A stretch of DNA of 64,000 nucleotides from Tetmemena sp. SeJ-2015 (taxonomy: Eukaryota; Ciliophora; Spirotrichea; Sporadotrichida; Oxytrichidae): the NCBI GenBank assembly GCA_027382625.1, contig JAJKFJ010021537.1, positions 19,816 through 83,815 on the forward strand, written 5' to 3'. The number at the start of each line of letters is the position of its first letter. Position 1 is the stretch's first letter. The translations under genes were made by a program, and so were the position numbers. Positions 44,636-56,050 of the stretch are shown piece by piece. The notes below the pieces were generated by a model, which ran no database searches, had not been told where the DNA came from, and saw nothing but the letters and a program-made list of their open reading frames with translations.

Positions 44636-46822
44636 TCATTGGAAGGTACCTGCGAAGGCTTTAAGTGTTATTCCAGTAACTACTCTAAAGAAAATAGAGA
44701 GAGCAGCAGTGATTGCTAGGCAAGTTCCTATATTCAGATCAAAGTTGAGATAATAATTAAATTATCTTTAATAATTTAGATAGTCAACTAGGTTCACTTC
44801 AGTTGAGGCATAATCGCGATCGCCGAATTCATTCCATACAAAGGCTTCAAGGCAGTAGCGCACAGGTGAAATCCACTAGATCCACCCAATCCACTTAGGG
44901 TATCCGCCTGCGTTAGAGAAGAACCCACTGAACAGAATTAGAGGCATTATAATAACTGGAGCTACAGCTAGGGCAGTCTCAGATTAACTGAATAAACTGG
45001 ACACAAAGAAACCGAATGAAGAAGCGCTGATACAAAGCATGAAGAGAATTAAGTAGTAGTACCAGAACTGGCCAGCTGTAACACTTAATCCAACTCCAAA
45101 GTATGTTATGACTGCCCATGTTAGAGGTTGAATTAGAAGAGCAGGGATATCAAGAATCATTTTTCCAAGATAGTATGGAGACACGTGATACATTTTGTTG
45201 GCTTATTCTCTAAGAAAAACTGGTCTCTCTTCTTGGAAGGCAAGAAGGTTGCCCTGCATGTGAGTGAAGAGTGTTGAAATGCAACTAAAGAATAAGAATC
45301 CAGCGAGGCCGACTTGAGTAACAAAGTCGTTGCCCTCAAGCTTCCAAAATATTGGAAGACTGATAAGTCCCAGAACTATTGACATTAGAATTTTGACTTA
45401 GAATTGTTGGGGATCTTTGAGCATCTGAACAGCGGAGCGCTTAGTTAGTTCTTTTAATTACGTGGCCCATGGAGCGTACACTAATTTGACCAAATTATCC
45501 TCAAGCTTTGGTAGCTCTAATTATTTATGCTCTGACATAATAGTAGGAGCAATTGTTTCAGTGTAGGATTTTTTCAAGTAATTAACCTTTTTCTCATCAT
45601 TCTCTATTTTTGGGTAGTTAACAGTCAGAACTCTCATAAAGAAGTCCGCCGGGTTTGCAAACTTTGGGCAAGGTATCTTGATTTATTTAAAATACTAGGG
45701 TGATTGCGCCGCACTTCCTTAGTACATAATGTGTCCGTCGCACATTAAAATTAGTCTGTCATTAAATAAAATTCATTTTATTAAATCTGTCAAAAGTTGC
45801 AAATGCATCTGACCCTGGCTGATGGATTGTTGCAATCACAGTCTTTCCCTTTCTTGCTTGTCGCTGCAAGAGCTGTACGATCTATAATGCCTTAAATGAA
45901 TCAAGCCCTGAAGTAGGCTCGTCAAGAAGGATGAGAGATGGATCAGTAATAAATCTTGTGCGAAATTTAAATTAATGATATAGTAATAAGTTCAACTCCA
46001 ATGGCTACTCTCTTTCTTTCTCCTCCTGAGAGTGTTTTAATCTTCTAGCTACCAATTATGGTATCAGCTGATGCTAGAAGTCCTAACTCTTTGAGAAGAT
46101 CTTCAACTCTCTCTTCTTAAACATGTTTGGGAATATTTCCAAGTTTCAGGCATGCAGCAAATCTCAAAGCTTATCTGGGTGTATAGTATTGGAAAAGTAT
46201 ATCATCTTGCATGACATAGCCAGCTACATTTCCGAAGACATTTTGGCTCATAGGTATAGAATCGTTTATCATGATTTTACCAGAGAGAGTAGTGCCTGTC
46301 CTTGCAGTTGCTCTGTCACTGATGATGTTTAGTAGTGAGGTCTTACCTGCACCTGAAGACCCCATGATGTAACAAGTCTAACCTGGAAGTGCGTAACCAG
46401 ACACACCCTTAATGATTTATTGCTTCACAGACTTGACCCCTTAAGCTTAAGCATCTTTAGGGTTAAGAGTCACAGTAACTTCAAATTTCACATCCTCAAA
46501 TGTGAGCTTAACAGGGTTCTTGTTTGACAGCATCGCATTCTTAGAGAGTTAAAGTAGATCTGTGTGGATGTCAGCTATACTAGTGAATTTTCTTTCGACA
46601 AGATGTGGAGTTGGTTTGTGTATCGCATTCACTATAAAAAAGGTTATTTTTGGCAATTAACTTACGTGCTTGAGTGCTAGCGAATGCTCTGTTTGTTTCA
46701 TGATTGTTAGCTTCATATACGAGTTGAGAGTTTCTCTGGCTCTCAATGTCCTCAAGAATGACGCTTCTCTTTTCTTCAAATGAGAGTTCCTTGGCAGGTG
46801 ATACTCTTCCTTTATTTGACAT
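44636..46822 (-). CDS. ABCG half-transporter, copy 1 (intact)
   Basis: ATG 46820-46822 to TGA 44636-44638, ~680 residues. The N-terminal ATPase domain has Walker A GSSGAGKTSLLN, Q-loop YVMQDDILF, signature LSGGERKRVAIG, Walker B LILLDEPTSGLDS and H-loop IATIHQPG. The C-terminal membrane domain has about six helices (MSIVLGLISLPIFW; GLAGFLFFSCIST; LTWAVITYFGVGL; YYLILFMLCISASSFGF; ALAVAPVIIMPLILF; C-terminal ITAALSIFFRVV). Domain order ATPase-then-membrane is the White/ABCG type, which dimerises to export lipids, sterols or pigments; substrate unknown. One intron and three IESs give a continuous frame. First of five tandem paralogues. Confidence 0.92.
44748..44782 (-). other. IES, 30 bp, pointer TATCT (ABCG copy 1, site c)
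   Basis: AGATA (plus strand) at 44748-44752 and 44778-44782. Removal joins VNLVDYL to NFDLNIGTC. The same site carries IESs in copies 2 and 3. Confidence 0.85.
45755..45792 (-). other. IES, 31 bp, pointer TGACAGA (ABCG copy 1, site b)
   Basis: TCTGTCA (plus strand) at 45755-45761 and 45786-45792. Excision joins FATFDR to LILMCDGHIMYQG. Confidence 0.9.
45945..45989 (-). other. IES, 37 bp, pointer TTATTACT (ABCG copy 1, site a)
   Basis: AGTAATAA (plus strand) at 45945-45952 and 45982-45989. Removes a TGA and joins AIGVELIT to DPSLILLDEP, just before Walker B. Confidence 0.92.
46632..46665 (-). other. Intron, 34 bp, ABCG copy 1
   Basis: GTAAGT...TTATAG; removal joins FASTQA to LNAIHKPTPHLVERKF. 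Copies 3 and 4 have introns at the corresponding place. Confidence 0.85.
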
Positions 46823-48179
46823 GGTGATTTTTCTCAGTTAAACAAAAAACTTAATGGATGTCTTTAATGCAATGCAATTCAATTTCCATTTGTTTTTTAA
46901 GTATAGTGTGTGATAAAAGGGGGTGTTTATGTATTTTAATTAATTTAAGTTATGGTAGCTCGCTTAAATACTGCGTAATCAAGGGTCCTTAATAGAGAAA
47001 TTCTTATCAAAAGCGGTCTATATTTAACCTTTCCAGATAAATGACGTGTTCCAAATTTTCAACTATTTTATAATGATTCAATCGAGGCTAATATTTAGTA
47101 TCAATCTTCATTTCTTCCTTATTTAAATTATTTTTTAAAAAAATCAGATTTATTGAATTTGAAAAAAAGTTTTTGGATTAAATATTTGACTATTATCTAT
47201 TTTAGGTGAATATTTCTTTCAGTTTAAAATCCAATTTGTAATTTATTAGAATTTCCATGTGAAGATATTGAGGAATAACTCTTAAAATAACTCTAAAAGC
47301 AATAGATTATAAAAATAATGTTCTATTAGGCATTTTCTTATTCTGAATGAAAGGAAAATCTCTTAATTAATTCTTTTTGAGTTATTAATTAACTTTATTT
47401 CACTTATTAATTTGAATGAATTTATAAAATGAATGAGATTTATTTACTTGAATTAAGATGTACGATTTTCAGTCTTTTATTCATACAATTCAATGGAATC
47501 TCCAAATATAACTACTAAATTAAGCATATTTTGGAATAAAAATAAATTTAATTTAACTAATTTCTATGACTATTTTATTAGTAGGGTATCTTTATATATC
47601 TTATTGAATTTAAATATGGCTTAATTTTTATCAGATAATGAAACTTGATCTTAACTAGTTGTCTAGAGTTAATTACAAAATTTAAAATCTAAAAAGAAAA
47701 ATTTTTTTAATAAAATTACAAATTTTGCTTTAAGTTTAATGGAATAGAAAAATTATATGGAAAAAGAAAATCTTAAAAATGGAATTGGAAATTAATTGTA
47801 GTTTTTTTTTCAATGGTTTAAGGAAATCAAGCAATCTTTTTAAGTGTTTTGTTTTTTTTAAAAACTTTTAAAAAATATTTAAATTTAAATTTTGTTAAAC
47901 TAATAAAAAGGTTGTTTAGTAAGACCCTCCTTATTTTATTTTTTTTTTTTCTTCTTTTTTATATATTTTTTTTTTATAGAGGTGCACTTGAACTTTCAAT
48001 GATGCTTAGTGCAAATACTTTTCATATTTTTTATCATGAAGTAGACATTTAAATTTATATCAAAAACAAATAATAAAAATAAGGTATGCTATAAAACCAA
48101 ATTTAAATGAATATTTTTTATTTAAAATTAGTTTATAGTTATTCAGTCCTCTAAAAATATATCATAGGATTTGAATTTT
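46823..48179. other. Intergenic, ABCG copy 1 to copy 2
   Basis: Very AT-rich (long T and A runs). Apart from the conserved block at 46960-47056 no gene or other feature is supported. Confidence 0.5.
46960..47056 (-). promoter_or_regulatory. Conserved block upstream of ABCG copy 1
   Basis: Shares CTTAAATAC, an AAGG-TCCTTAATAGAGAAATT-like core, TCTATATTTAAC and GATAAATGACGTGTTCC with blocks at 52388-52490 and 60670-60763. It lies ~140 bp above the start codon. Could be promoter, 5' UTR or duplicated spacer; function is inference. Confidence 0.45.
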
Positions 48180-51100
48180 TCATTAGAATTTGCCAGCGAA
48201 AGCTTTGAGGGTGAGTCCAGTCACTACTCTAAAGAAAATAGAGAGGCCAGCTGTTATTGCTAGGCATGTTCCAATGCTAAGTTCAAAGTTGAGATACTTA
48301 TTAAATTTTCATTATAATAAAGATAGTCGACTAGGTTGACTTCGCTTTTGGTATAATTGCGATCGCCAAATTCGTTCCACACAAATGCTTCAAGGCTGTA
48401 GCGGACAGGCGAAATCCACTAGAGCCAACCTATCCAATTAGGGTATCCTCCTGCATTAGAAAAGAAGCCACTGAACAGAATTAGAGGCATTATAATAACT
48501 GGAGCTACAGCTAGGGCGGTTTCTGGTTAACTGAATAAACTTGATATAAAAAAGCCGAATGACGAAGAGCTGATACAGAGCATCATAAGAATTAAGTAGT
48601 AGTAAAGAAAAATTGTGGGATTTGAAAGAGAAATTCAAAGTTGCTAGAAATATACAATAAACAAAGCTTCCCCAGAGCTCAAGGAGCGCAGTGTTTAGGC
48701 TCTTATCTGAGGAGATTTTCAATATTTCAGTGTTCCTCATGGTGTTCGCTCTCTCAATTGTGCTTATATTCTGCGTATCAGTTATCAAGGTGCTCGAGAT
48801 AGTATAGCTGCTCACTACTGCAAGAACCAGCAAGTTTCTTTGATTCTTTTCATCTGCTTCTCACTCTGTGAGGTGGTCAAATAGCTGTAAATTCTGTTTT
48901 TTTCCTTTACAATGCTGTGATACCTGCCAGTGTGTTCATTGCTTGACTTCCATTGTTAATTGCTAAAATGATAATTAAAATGAGAAACTTAATTACTCTT
49001 ATTTATTAAGGCTTTAAATTAATTAAGAATTCTTAAAAGTGAATTACTTTTAATGCAAACTTTCTTAATGTTCTTAAATGCTTATTTCTCTATTAAAGAA
49101 AGCACTTAATAAGTTCTTAATTCTAATCACAGTATTCTTAATTCGTGTTTGCTCTATCTTAATTAATTTAAAGCCTTAATAAATAAGAGTAATTAAGTTT
49201 CTCATTTTAATTATCATTTTAGCAATTAACAATGGAAGTCAAGCAATGAACACACTGGCAGGTATCACAGCATTGTAAAGGAAAAAAACAGAATTTACAG
49301 CTATTTGACCACCTCACAGAGTGAGAAGCAGATGAAAAGAATCAAAGAAACTTGCTGGTTCTTGCAGTAGTGAGCAGCTATACTATCTCGAGCACCTTGA
49401 TAACTGATACGCAGAATATAAGCACAATTGAGAGAGCGAACACCATGAGGAACACTGAAATATTGAAAATCTCCTCAGATAAGAGCCTAAACACTGCGCT
49501 CCTTGAGCTCTGGGGAAGCTTTGTTTATTGTATATTTCTAGCAACTTTGAATTTCTCTTTCAAATCCCACAATTTTTCTTTACCAAGAATAGCCACCAGA
49601 GCATTTAAACCCCGACCCCCCCAAATTATTATTAGGGCCCAAATTAAAATTTTTAAAAAATTTAAAAATAAATTTAATAAAAAAGTTTTAATTATATTAG
49701 ATATTAAAATGAAATGGATTAAAACAGTGTCAGTTAATGGGGCCCAAAATTAAAAATTTAAATTTTTAAACAATTCGTTTTTGCATAAAATTCTAAGAAC
49801 TTTTTATTTTTTTGCAATTTTTTTGTGGGATGCTCAGTAAAGATTTAAAAAAAGGCACAAGTTTTAAGGGAAAATGAAAAGATGAAAATAAAAAGGGAAT
49901 AATAAATCATATCTCACTGTTAAAAATTTCAAAGAAGATGTTTAAAAAGAAGAAACTCTTTTTAATTTTTTTTAAAAAGCTACGAACAAGCTCAGATGGG
50001 GGGGTTTGAATTTTTAATTTCAACTGACAAAAAAAGGGGAACTCTCCATTTATTATTTTTAATCAATCACCGATTTTAATTAAAATTCCTTTATTTTAAA
50101 AGTTTATATAAAAATTTTTTAATATATTATAGACCTTAATATTATTACTTTTCTCTTAGAAAAACGGGTCTTTCTTTTTAAAAGGAAAGTAATTGCCCTG
50201 CAAATGTTTTAAAGAGTTTTAAAATGCAGCTAAAAAATAAGAATCCAGCTGGGCCGACTTGAGTGACGAAGTCGTTGCCTTCAAGCTTCCAAAATATTGG
50301 AAGAGTGATTAGTCCCATAACAATCGACATCATAATTTTAACTTGAAACTGTTGGGGATCTTTGAGCATCTGAACTGCGGAGCGCTTAGTTAATTCTTTT
50401 AATTACGTGGCCCATGGGGCATACGCTAATTTGACCAAATTATCCTCGAGCTTTGGTAGCTCTAACTATTTTTGCTCTGATAAAACTGTAGGACCTATGA
50501 TTTCTGTGTAGGATTTCTTTAAGTATTGTACTTTTCTATCATCATTCTCATTTTTGGGATAATTTACAGTAAGGACTCTCATAAAGAAGTCCGCCGGGTT
50601 TGCAAATTTCGGGCATGGAATGTGGATTTGTTTAAAATATTAGGGTGACTGGGCCGCACTTCCTTAATACATAATGTGACCATCGCACATTAAAATTAGT
50701 CTGTATATAATATTTACTAAATTTAAGTCTGTCAAACGTTGCAAATGCATCAGATCCTGGTTAATGAATTGTTGCAATCACAGTTTTTCCCTTTCTCGCT
50801 TGTCTTTGTAAGAGCTGTACGATCTATAATGCCTTAAATGAGTCGAGTCCTGAGGTAGGCTCATCTAATAATATTAGAGATGGATCGGTGATAAATATTG
50901 CAGTAAAAATTAATTGAAGTTTATTTAATAAGCTCAACTCCAATAGCAACTCTCTTTCTTTCTCCTCCTGAAAGTGTTTTGATTTTCTGACTACCAATTA
51001 TCGTATCAGCAGATGCTAGAAGTCCAAGCTCTGTTAGCAGATCTTCAACTCTCTCTTCTTAAACGTTCTTGGGGATACTTCCAAGTTTGAGGCTCGCCGC

Positions 51101-51360
51101 AAATCTCAGAGCTTATCTAGGAGTATAGTATTGGAAGAGAATGTCATCTTGCATGACATAACCAGCTACGTTTCCGAAGACATTTTGAGTCATGGGTATC
51201 TAATCATTGATCATGATTTTACCAGAGAGTGTAGTACCTGTCCTTGCGGATGCTCTGTCACTGATGATGTTTAGTAGTGAGGTCTTACCTGCACCTGAAG
51301 ACCCCATTATATAGCAAGTTTAACCAGGGAGTGCATAGCCTGACACCCCTTTGAAATTTT
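48180..51360 (-). CDS. ABCG half-transporter, copy 2 (disrupted)
   Basis: Closely similar to copy 1: Walker A, LSGGERKR signature, DEPTSGLDS and H-loop are present between about 51345 and 50740, and the membrane domain C-terminus ends at TGA 48180-48182. Three IESs occupy the same sites as in copy 1. The membrane domain is broken at 48604 by the 976-bp inverted-repeat element. Beyond it, about 570 bp (49590-50160) of unrelated, noisy sequence replaces ~170 bp of coding sequence. The N-terminal ~130 codons are missing or unreadable above 51360. As it stands this copy cannot encode a full transporter unless the inserts are eliminated. Confidence 0.8.
48292..48325 (-). other. IES, 29 bp, pointer TATCT (ABCG copy 2, site c)
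   Basis: AGATA (plus strand) at 48292-48296 and 48321-48325; same codon as site c in copy 1 with unrelated internal sequence. Confidence 0.8.
48605..49580. mobile_element. Foldback-type element with 423-bp inverted arms, TA-flanked
   Basis: Arms at 48605-49027 and 49158-49580 are inverted copies that match wherever I compared them, around a 130-bp AT-rich core. Outer ends are AAGAAAAATTG / CAATTTTTCTT. TA lies on both sides (48603-48604, 49581-49582), while the uninterrupted copies 1 and 3 have one TA at this point, which fits a TA target duplication. Each arm holds an inward-reading frame (ciliate code) with KEKFKVARNIQ and a hydrophobic segment (ISVFLMVFALSIVLIF), stopping at TGA; no transposase is recognisable. 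TA targeting is typical of Tc1/mariner-type elements and some ciliate IESs. A chimeric artefact of amplification is the alternative. Confidence 0.7.
50698..50732 (-). other. IES, 28 bp, pointer ACAGACT (ABCG copy 2, site b)
   Basis: AGTCTGT (plus strand) at 50698-50704 and 50726-50732. Same site as copy 1, but the pointer is shifted two bases downstream. Confidence 0.85.
50891..50931 (-). other. IES, 37 bp, pointer TTAT (ABCG copy 2, site a)
   Basis: ATAA (plus strand) at 50891-50894 and 50928-50931. Joining gives GVELITDPSL. Same length as in copy 1, but the pointer is four bases instead of eight. Confidence 0.8.
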
Positions 51361-53668
51361 TTTTTTAATCAAACCCTCTTTTCCCGAGAAAACTATTTGC
51401 AGTAATTTAATTCATAAATTTACACCCCAAAATTTTTGAATTTTAATTAATGAATAAAGGGTTGAAAAGTCATTATTATTTTACAATTAAAATTCCCCTT
51501 TTAGGAGGGGGAGTTTTAATTTAATTCTTTTGAACAGATTTGAATATTAAATTTTAAAGAAGCTTTGAGGGGCCTTTTTTAAAAAAGTAAAGTAAAAATA
51601 AAATTGAAAGGGAAAATTTAAATTAAAAATCAATTTCAAAAAAAAGAAATTATTCGTCTTTTAAGAAACCAAAAAATTATCCTATGTAAACCTTTTTTTT
51701 TTTAAAACATTCTTCGATTTTAAAAATTTTCTTTTCAAAATTAAAATTTTTTTTTCTTAATTTTTAAAAACTCATTGGTTTGTGATACTTTTGTTTTATT
51801 TCCTGACATTCTGCTATTGATTTAGTTTCTTTTAAAAAAGGATGGCTTTAATGGATTGTATTAATAAATTAGAAACTTAAATAATAAGGACTCGTGGAGT
51901 GGCCAAAAGAAAGCTTGTCAATATTTTATATAAAAATAGAACATTACTCAATATCCTTTATCATTTTGTAATATCATCTTTAGACGAATATTTTAGTATT
52001 TATGTGACTAAGATTTCTTACTTAATAGAGGGGTTTGGATTATGGTGGCTCAAAAACCTTGAGGAGATGGCTTTTGCTGGCTTCTTGATGATAATTGAAG
52101 GTGTACAACCTCCCTCTCATCCTCATAACATGCTTCTGTAGGGATGAGTTGTAGAGACAGTACAAATATTTTGTAGCTTGAAGTTTAGCCTGGAGTGGCA
52201 GATGGAAACTATCAGATTTTTTTTTATCTACTCTAACTTCGTCTTTACATCAATTCTGAAGCCCCAACTTACTTGTAATTCTAAACCCTATTAATTTGCT
52301 AATTAATTTAATTGGATTTGAATTAAAAAGGACAATGAGGTAATTGTCAGCGTAATTTATTATATTAATTCAAATTAACTTCAACTCATTGCTTAAATAC
52401 CCGTAATAAAGGATCATTAATTGCGATAATCTAACGAAATAGTCTCTATATTTAACTTTTAGAGATAAATTACGTGTCCCCTATATTTAACCAAATTAGA
52501 TACCCACAGGCCAAGATTTAAGATTAATCTTTAAATTTTTCGAAATAAATTTATTTCTTAAATAGAAATAATGAAGAAGAACTCTTTAGAATTTAATTAT
52601 TAAGTCTAAATAAGCCAATTGATTATTATTGCCTTTAGTAAAAATTTATTTTGTTAGTTGTTAGTATTTGCCATTGAATACTTAATGCTGAAAATTATTT
52701 TAAAAGGAAAGATAATGTACATAAAATTCCAAAACATATTCTTTTGGGAGAATGAAAGTTAAATGTTTTAATTTAATTAAATTAGCAATTGATGTAATAG
52801 AGAAAATCCTTATGATATATTCAAAATCCTAAATGAAAATATTAAAAAATTTATTATGAGATTGGCAAAGTCCTGATGAAAAAACCTAGAAAATATAATA
52901 ATTTATAAAGACTAAAGTTAACTGTACCTTAAACATAAATGCTATTTAATCAAGAAAATAGTAGGGTTATTATAAAGTAAATTTTTATTCGGTTGAGAAA
53001 AGAACCTTTGAAAGAAACATTGGAGAGAAATAATCAATCAACCTAGGAAACCTTACACTAAGCTTCAGAGTTAGAGGAAGCAGTTATAAAATTCTGAGAA
53101 TATGAGATGGACGTCAAAGTCACTAGATTCACTGTTAAAAGTTAAAATTTAGTATCATTAATAGTATAAAAATTAATTATACACAAGGTTTTGAGAAATT
53201 TTTTATTCTCCTTTATCACAATAAATATACAAGCCGTTAACTAATTTAAATTTATTTTAGTGCAAAAAAATCACTCTAATTTGAATACTACTACTTCTTT
53301 AGAGAAAATTATTCTTGAATGAAAATAAATTTAAATTAATTGTATGCTGTTCATTATATTATTGGTATCTTTTTATATCTTAATGAGGTTTATTATGGCC
53401 ATAATATCATTAGATTAAAGATAGAAGATAAATTCTAGTCAAATTTTATTAATTATAGTTTCTTCAAAAAAATTATTATAAATTAAAAAAGTTTACAAAA
53501 ACTAGCTTAGTTTTCTCATTTTATATCATAGAGCAAAAATGGTAATTATATTGGAATAAACATCTCTTAGATTTGCATAAGTTTATATTATGAACTTAAT
53601 TTCAATCTTTTTTATCTTAAATTTTAATGATGTCTTTGTTGTAATTAATCAGAGACATTATATATTGC
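51361..53668. other. Intergenic, ABCG copy 2 to copy 3
   Basis: AT-rich. 51361-51870 is low-complexity and noisy. At 51960-52210 the minus strand is open with a basic, helical composition (LQKHVMRMRGRLYTFNYHQE), a possible isolated MDS. The rest shows nothing. Confidence 0.45.
52388..52490 (-). promoter_or_regulatory. Conserved block, second copy
   Basis: Related to 46960-47056: GCTTAAATACC, AAAGGATCATTAAT, TCTATATTTAAC and GATAAATTACGTGT in the same order. It lies upstream of where the ABCG copy 2 start should be. Confidence 0.45.
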
Positions 53669-56050
53669 TCATTAGAATTTGCCAGTGAAGGCTTTGAGGG
53701 TGATACCTGTAACTACTCTGAAAAAAATAGAGAGGCCAGCTGTTATTGCTAGGCATGTTCCAATGCTAAGTTCAAAGTTGAGATACTAATTCAATTTATA
53801 ATTATGAATGAGATAGTCGACTAGGTTCACCTCGTCTTTGGTATAATTGCGATCTCCGAATTCATTCCAGACAAAGGCCTCAAGGCAATAGCGCACAGGT
53901 GAAATCCACTAGATCCATCCAATCCAATTAGGGTATCCGCCTGCGTTAGAGAAGAACCCACTGAACAGAATTAATGGCATTAAAATAACTGGGGCTACAG
54001 CTAGGGCAGTTTTTGGTTTAAATGAAAAAACTGAAACAAAGAAGCCAAAAGATGAAGAGCTGATACAGAGCATCATAAGAATTAAGTAGTAGTACCAGAA
54101 TTGCCTGCTGTAACACTTAACCCAACCCCCAAAATAGGGAATTACTGCCCCAAATAAGAGGTTGAAAAACCAGCGCTGGGAGTCAAGGGTCATTTTTCCC
54201 AATAAGTATGGGGACACGTGGTACATCTTATTACTTCTCTCTCAGAAAAACTGGTCTTTCTTCTTGGAAGGCAAGTAGATTGCCCTGCATATGTGTGAAG
54301 AGTGTTGAAATGCAGCTGAAGAATAAGAATCCAGCTAGACCGACTTGAGTGACGAAGTCGTTGCCTTCAAGCTTCCAAAATATTGGAAGAGTGATTAGTC
54401 CCATAACGATTGACATCATAATTTTGACTTAGAACTATTGAGGATCTTTGAGCATCTGAACTGCGGAACGCTTAGTTAACTCTTTTAATTACGTGGCCCA
54501 TGGGGCATACGCTAATTTGACCAAATTATCCTCGAGCTTTGGTAGCTCTAACTATTTTTTTGCTTTTGTTTTAAAACTAAAAAGGAAACCTAAAACCCCT
54601 TTGGGGGTAGGATTTTTTCAGATTTTTTAAATTTTTTTCTCTCATCTTTTCTCTTTTTTTTGGGGGAAATTTTTACAGTAAGGACTCTCATAAAAAAAAG
54701 TCCGCCGGGTTTGAAAAACTTTGGCCCAAGGGGAATCTGTATTTTTTTTTAAAAAAAATTAGGGGGGACTGGGCCGCCCCCCCCTTTTTAATTTAACTTT
54801 TAATGTGACCCACCCCGCCCCCTTTTTTAAAATTTTAGCTGTATTTAATATTTACAAATTTTAAAGGGTCTGTCAAAAAGTTTGCAAATTTTGCATCAGA
54901 TCCTGGTTTTAAATTTTTTTGGAATTGTTGCAATCAAAAAAAGTTTTTTAAAAACCCTTTTTTCTGGGGCCTTTTTTCTTTTTGGTTAAAAAAGCTGGTT
55001 CCCGATTCTAAAAGGGGGGCCTTTTAAAATTGAGGTCGATTTCCTTGGAAGGGTTAGGCTCTTTCTAAAAATTTTTTAATTTAAGGGGGTTTTTGGGTTT
55101 TTTTCCCCGGGTTTGGAATTAAAATTTTTGGCCAGAAAAAAAAAAATTTTGAATTTTTTAATTTAAAAATTAAGTTTAAACCCCCCAATTTTTAAGGCAA
55201 CTCCCCTTTTTTCTTTTCCCCTTTTTCCTTTTTTTGAAAGGGTGTTTTTTGGTTTTCTGCCCCTTTAAACCCAATTATTCCCTTTTTTACCCCGAAAGAT
55301 GTTTAAAAGGGTCCAAGCTCTGTTGGGCGGGATTTTCAAAACTCCCTCTTCTTTAAACGTTCTTGGGGGAATGCTTCCAATTTTTTGAGGCCCAAGCCCG
55401 CAAATCTCAGAGCTTATTTTTGGGAAAGTTAAAAATTTTTTGGAAAAAAAAAATTTTTCATTTTTTGGGAAATTTCCCAAAAAACCACTACGTTTCCGAA
55501 AAACATTTTAAAAAAAGTCATTTGGGTTTTTTTCTAATCTTTTACCCCTGATTTTCCGGGGGGGTGTTATTTTACCTGTCCCTTTTGGCGGAAATCCCCT
55601 TTTTGTCACTAAATTAAAAATTTTTTTTTATTTTAGTAAAAGGGTCTTACCTGCACCTGAAGACCCCATTATATAGCAAGTTTAACCAAGGGAAATTTTG
55701 CATAGCCTTTCCCAACCCCTTTTGGGTTTTTTATTTATTCCCTCACAGATTTTTGGACCCCTTAAGCTTAAGCATCTTTAGGATTGAGAGGCACCGTCAC
55801 TTCGAATTTTACATCCTCAAATGTTAACTTAATTGGGTTTTTAGTTGACTGAATCGCATTCTTAGAGAGTTGAAACAGATCTGTGTGGATGTCAGCGATG
55901 CTCGTAAATTTCTTTTCAATGATAGAGTGAGTTGGTTTGTATATCGCATCTATTACGAACACGTCATTTAATAAATATCTTACTTGGTAGACTATGTTAA
56001 GAATTTCTTTAGCTCTTTTTAAACTTCTTTTAGGGATTTCCTTTTCTAAA
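53669..56050 (-). CDS. ABCG half-transporter, copy 3 (5' half corrupted sequence)
   Basis: The membrane domain is clear from about 54540 down to TGA 53669-53671, with the same helices as copy 1 and one IES at site c. From about 54560 to 55740 the ATPase domain is recognisable only in fragments (signals around the TVRVL, GSSGAGKT and LPGQT codons) because homopolymers are inflated and bases garbled. 55760-55960 is again clean and encodes AIYKPTHSIIEKKFTSIAD and FEDVKFEVTVPLNPKDA, followed upstream by an intron-like GTAAGA...TAATAG. The first ~50 codons are unreadable. The gene itself may be intact; the sequence is not. Confidence 0.7.
53781..53815 (-). other. IES, 30 bp, pointer TATCT (ABCG copy 3, site c)
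   Basis: AGATA (plus strand) at 53781-53785 and 53811-53815; same site and pointer as copies 1 and 2. Confidence 0.8.

Noticed and set aside
48456..49753. Outward-reading frames of 125 and 133 codons in the inverted-repeat element
   Set aside because: They continue into unrelated flanks and are the antisense of the inward-reading frame; I see no reason to call either a gene.
54590..54620. C-rich and G-rich runs that could be C4A4/G4T4 telomere-like repeats
   Set aside because: They are irregular homopolymer runs in the noisy stretch, not a repeated C4A4 unit; no TBE-type transposon end is visible.
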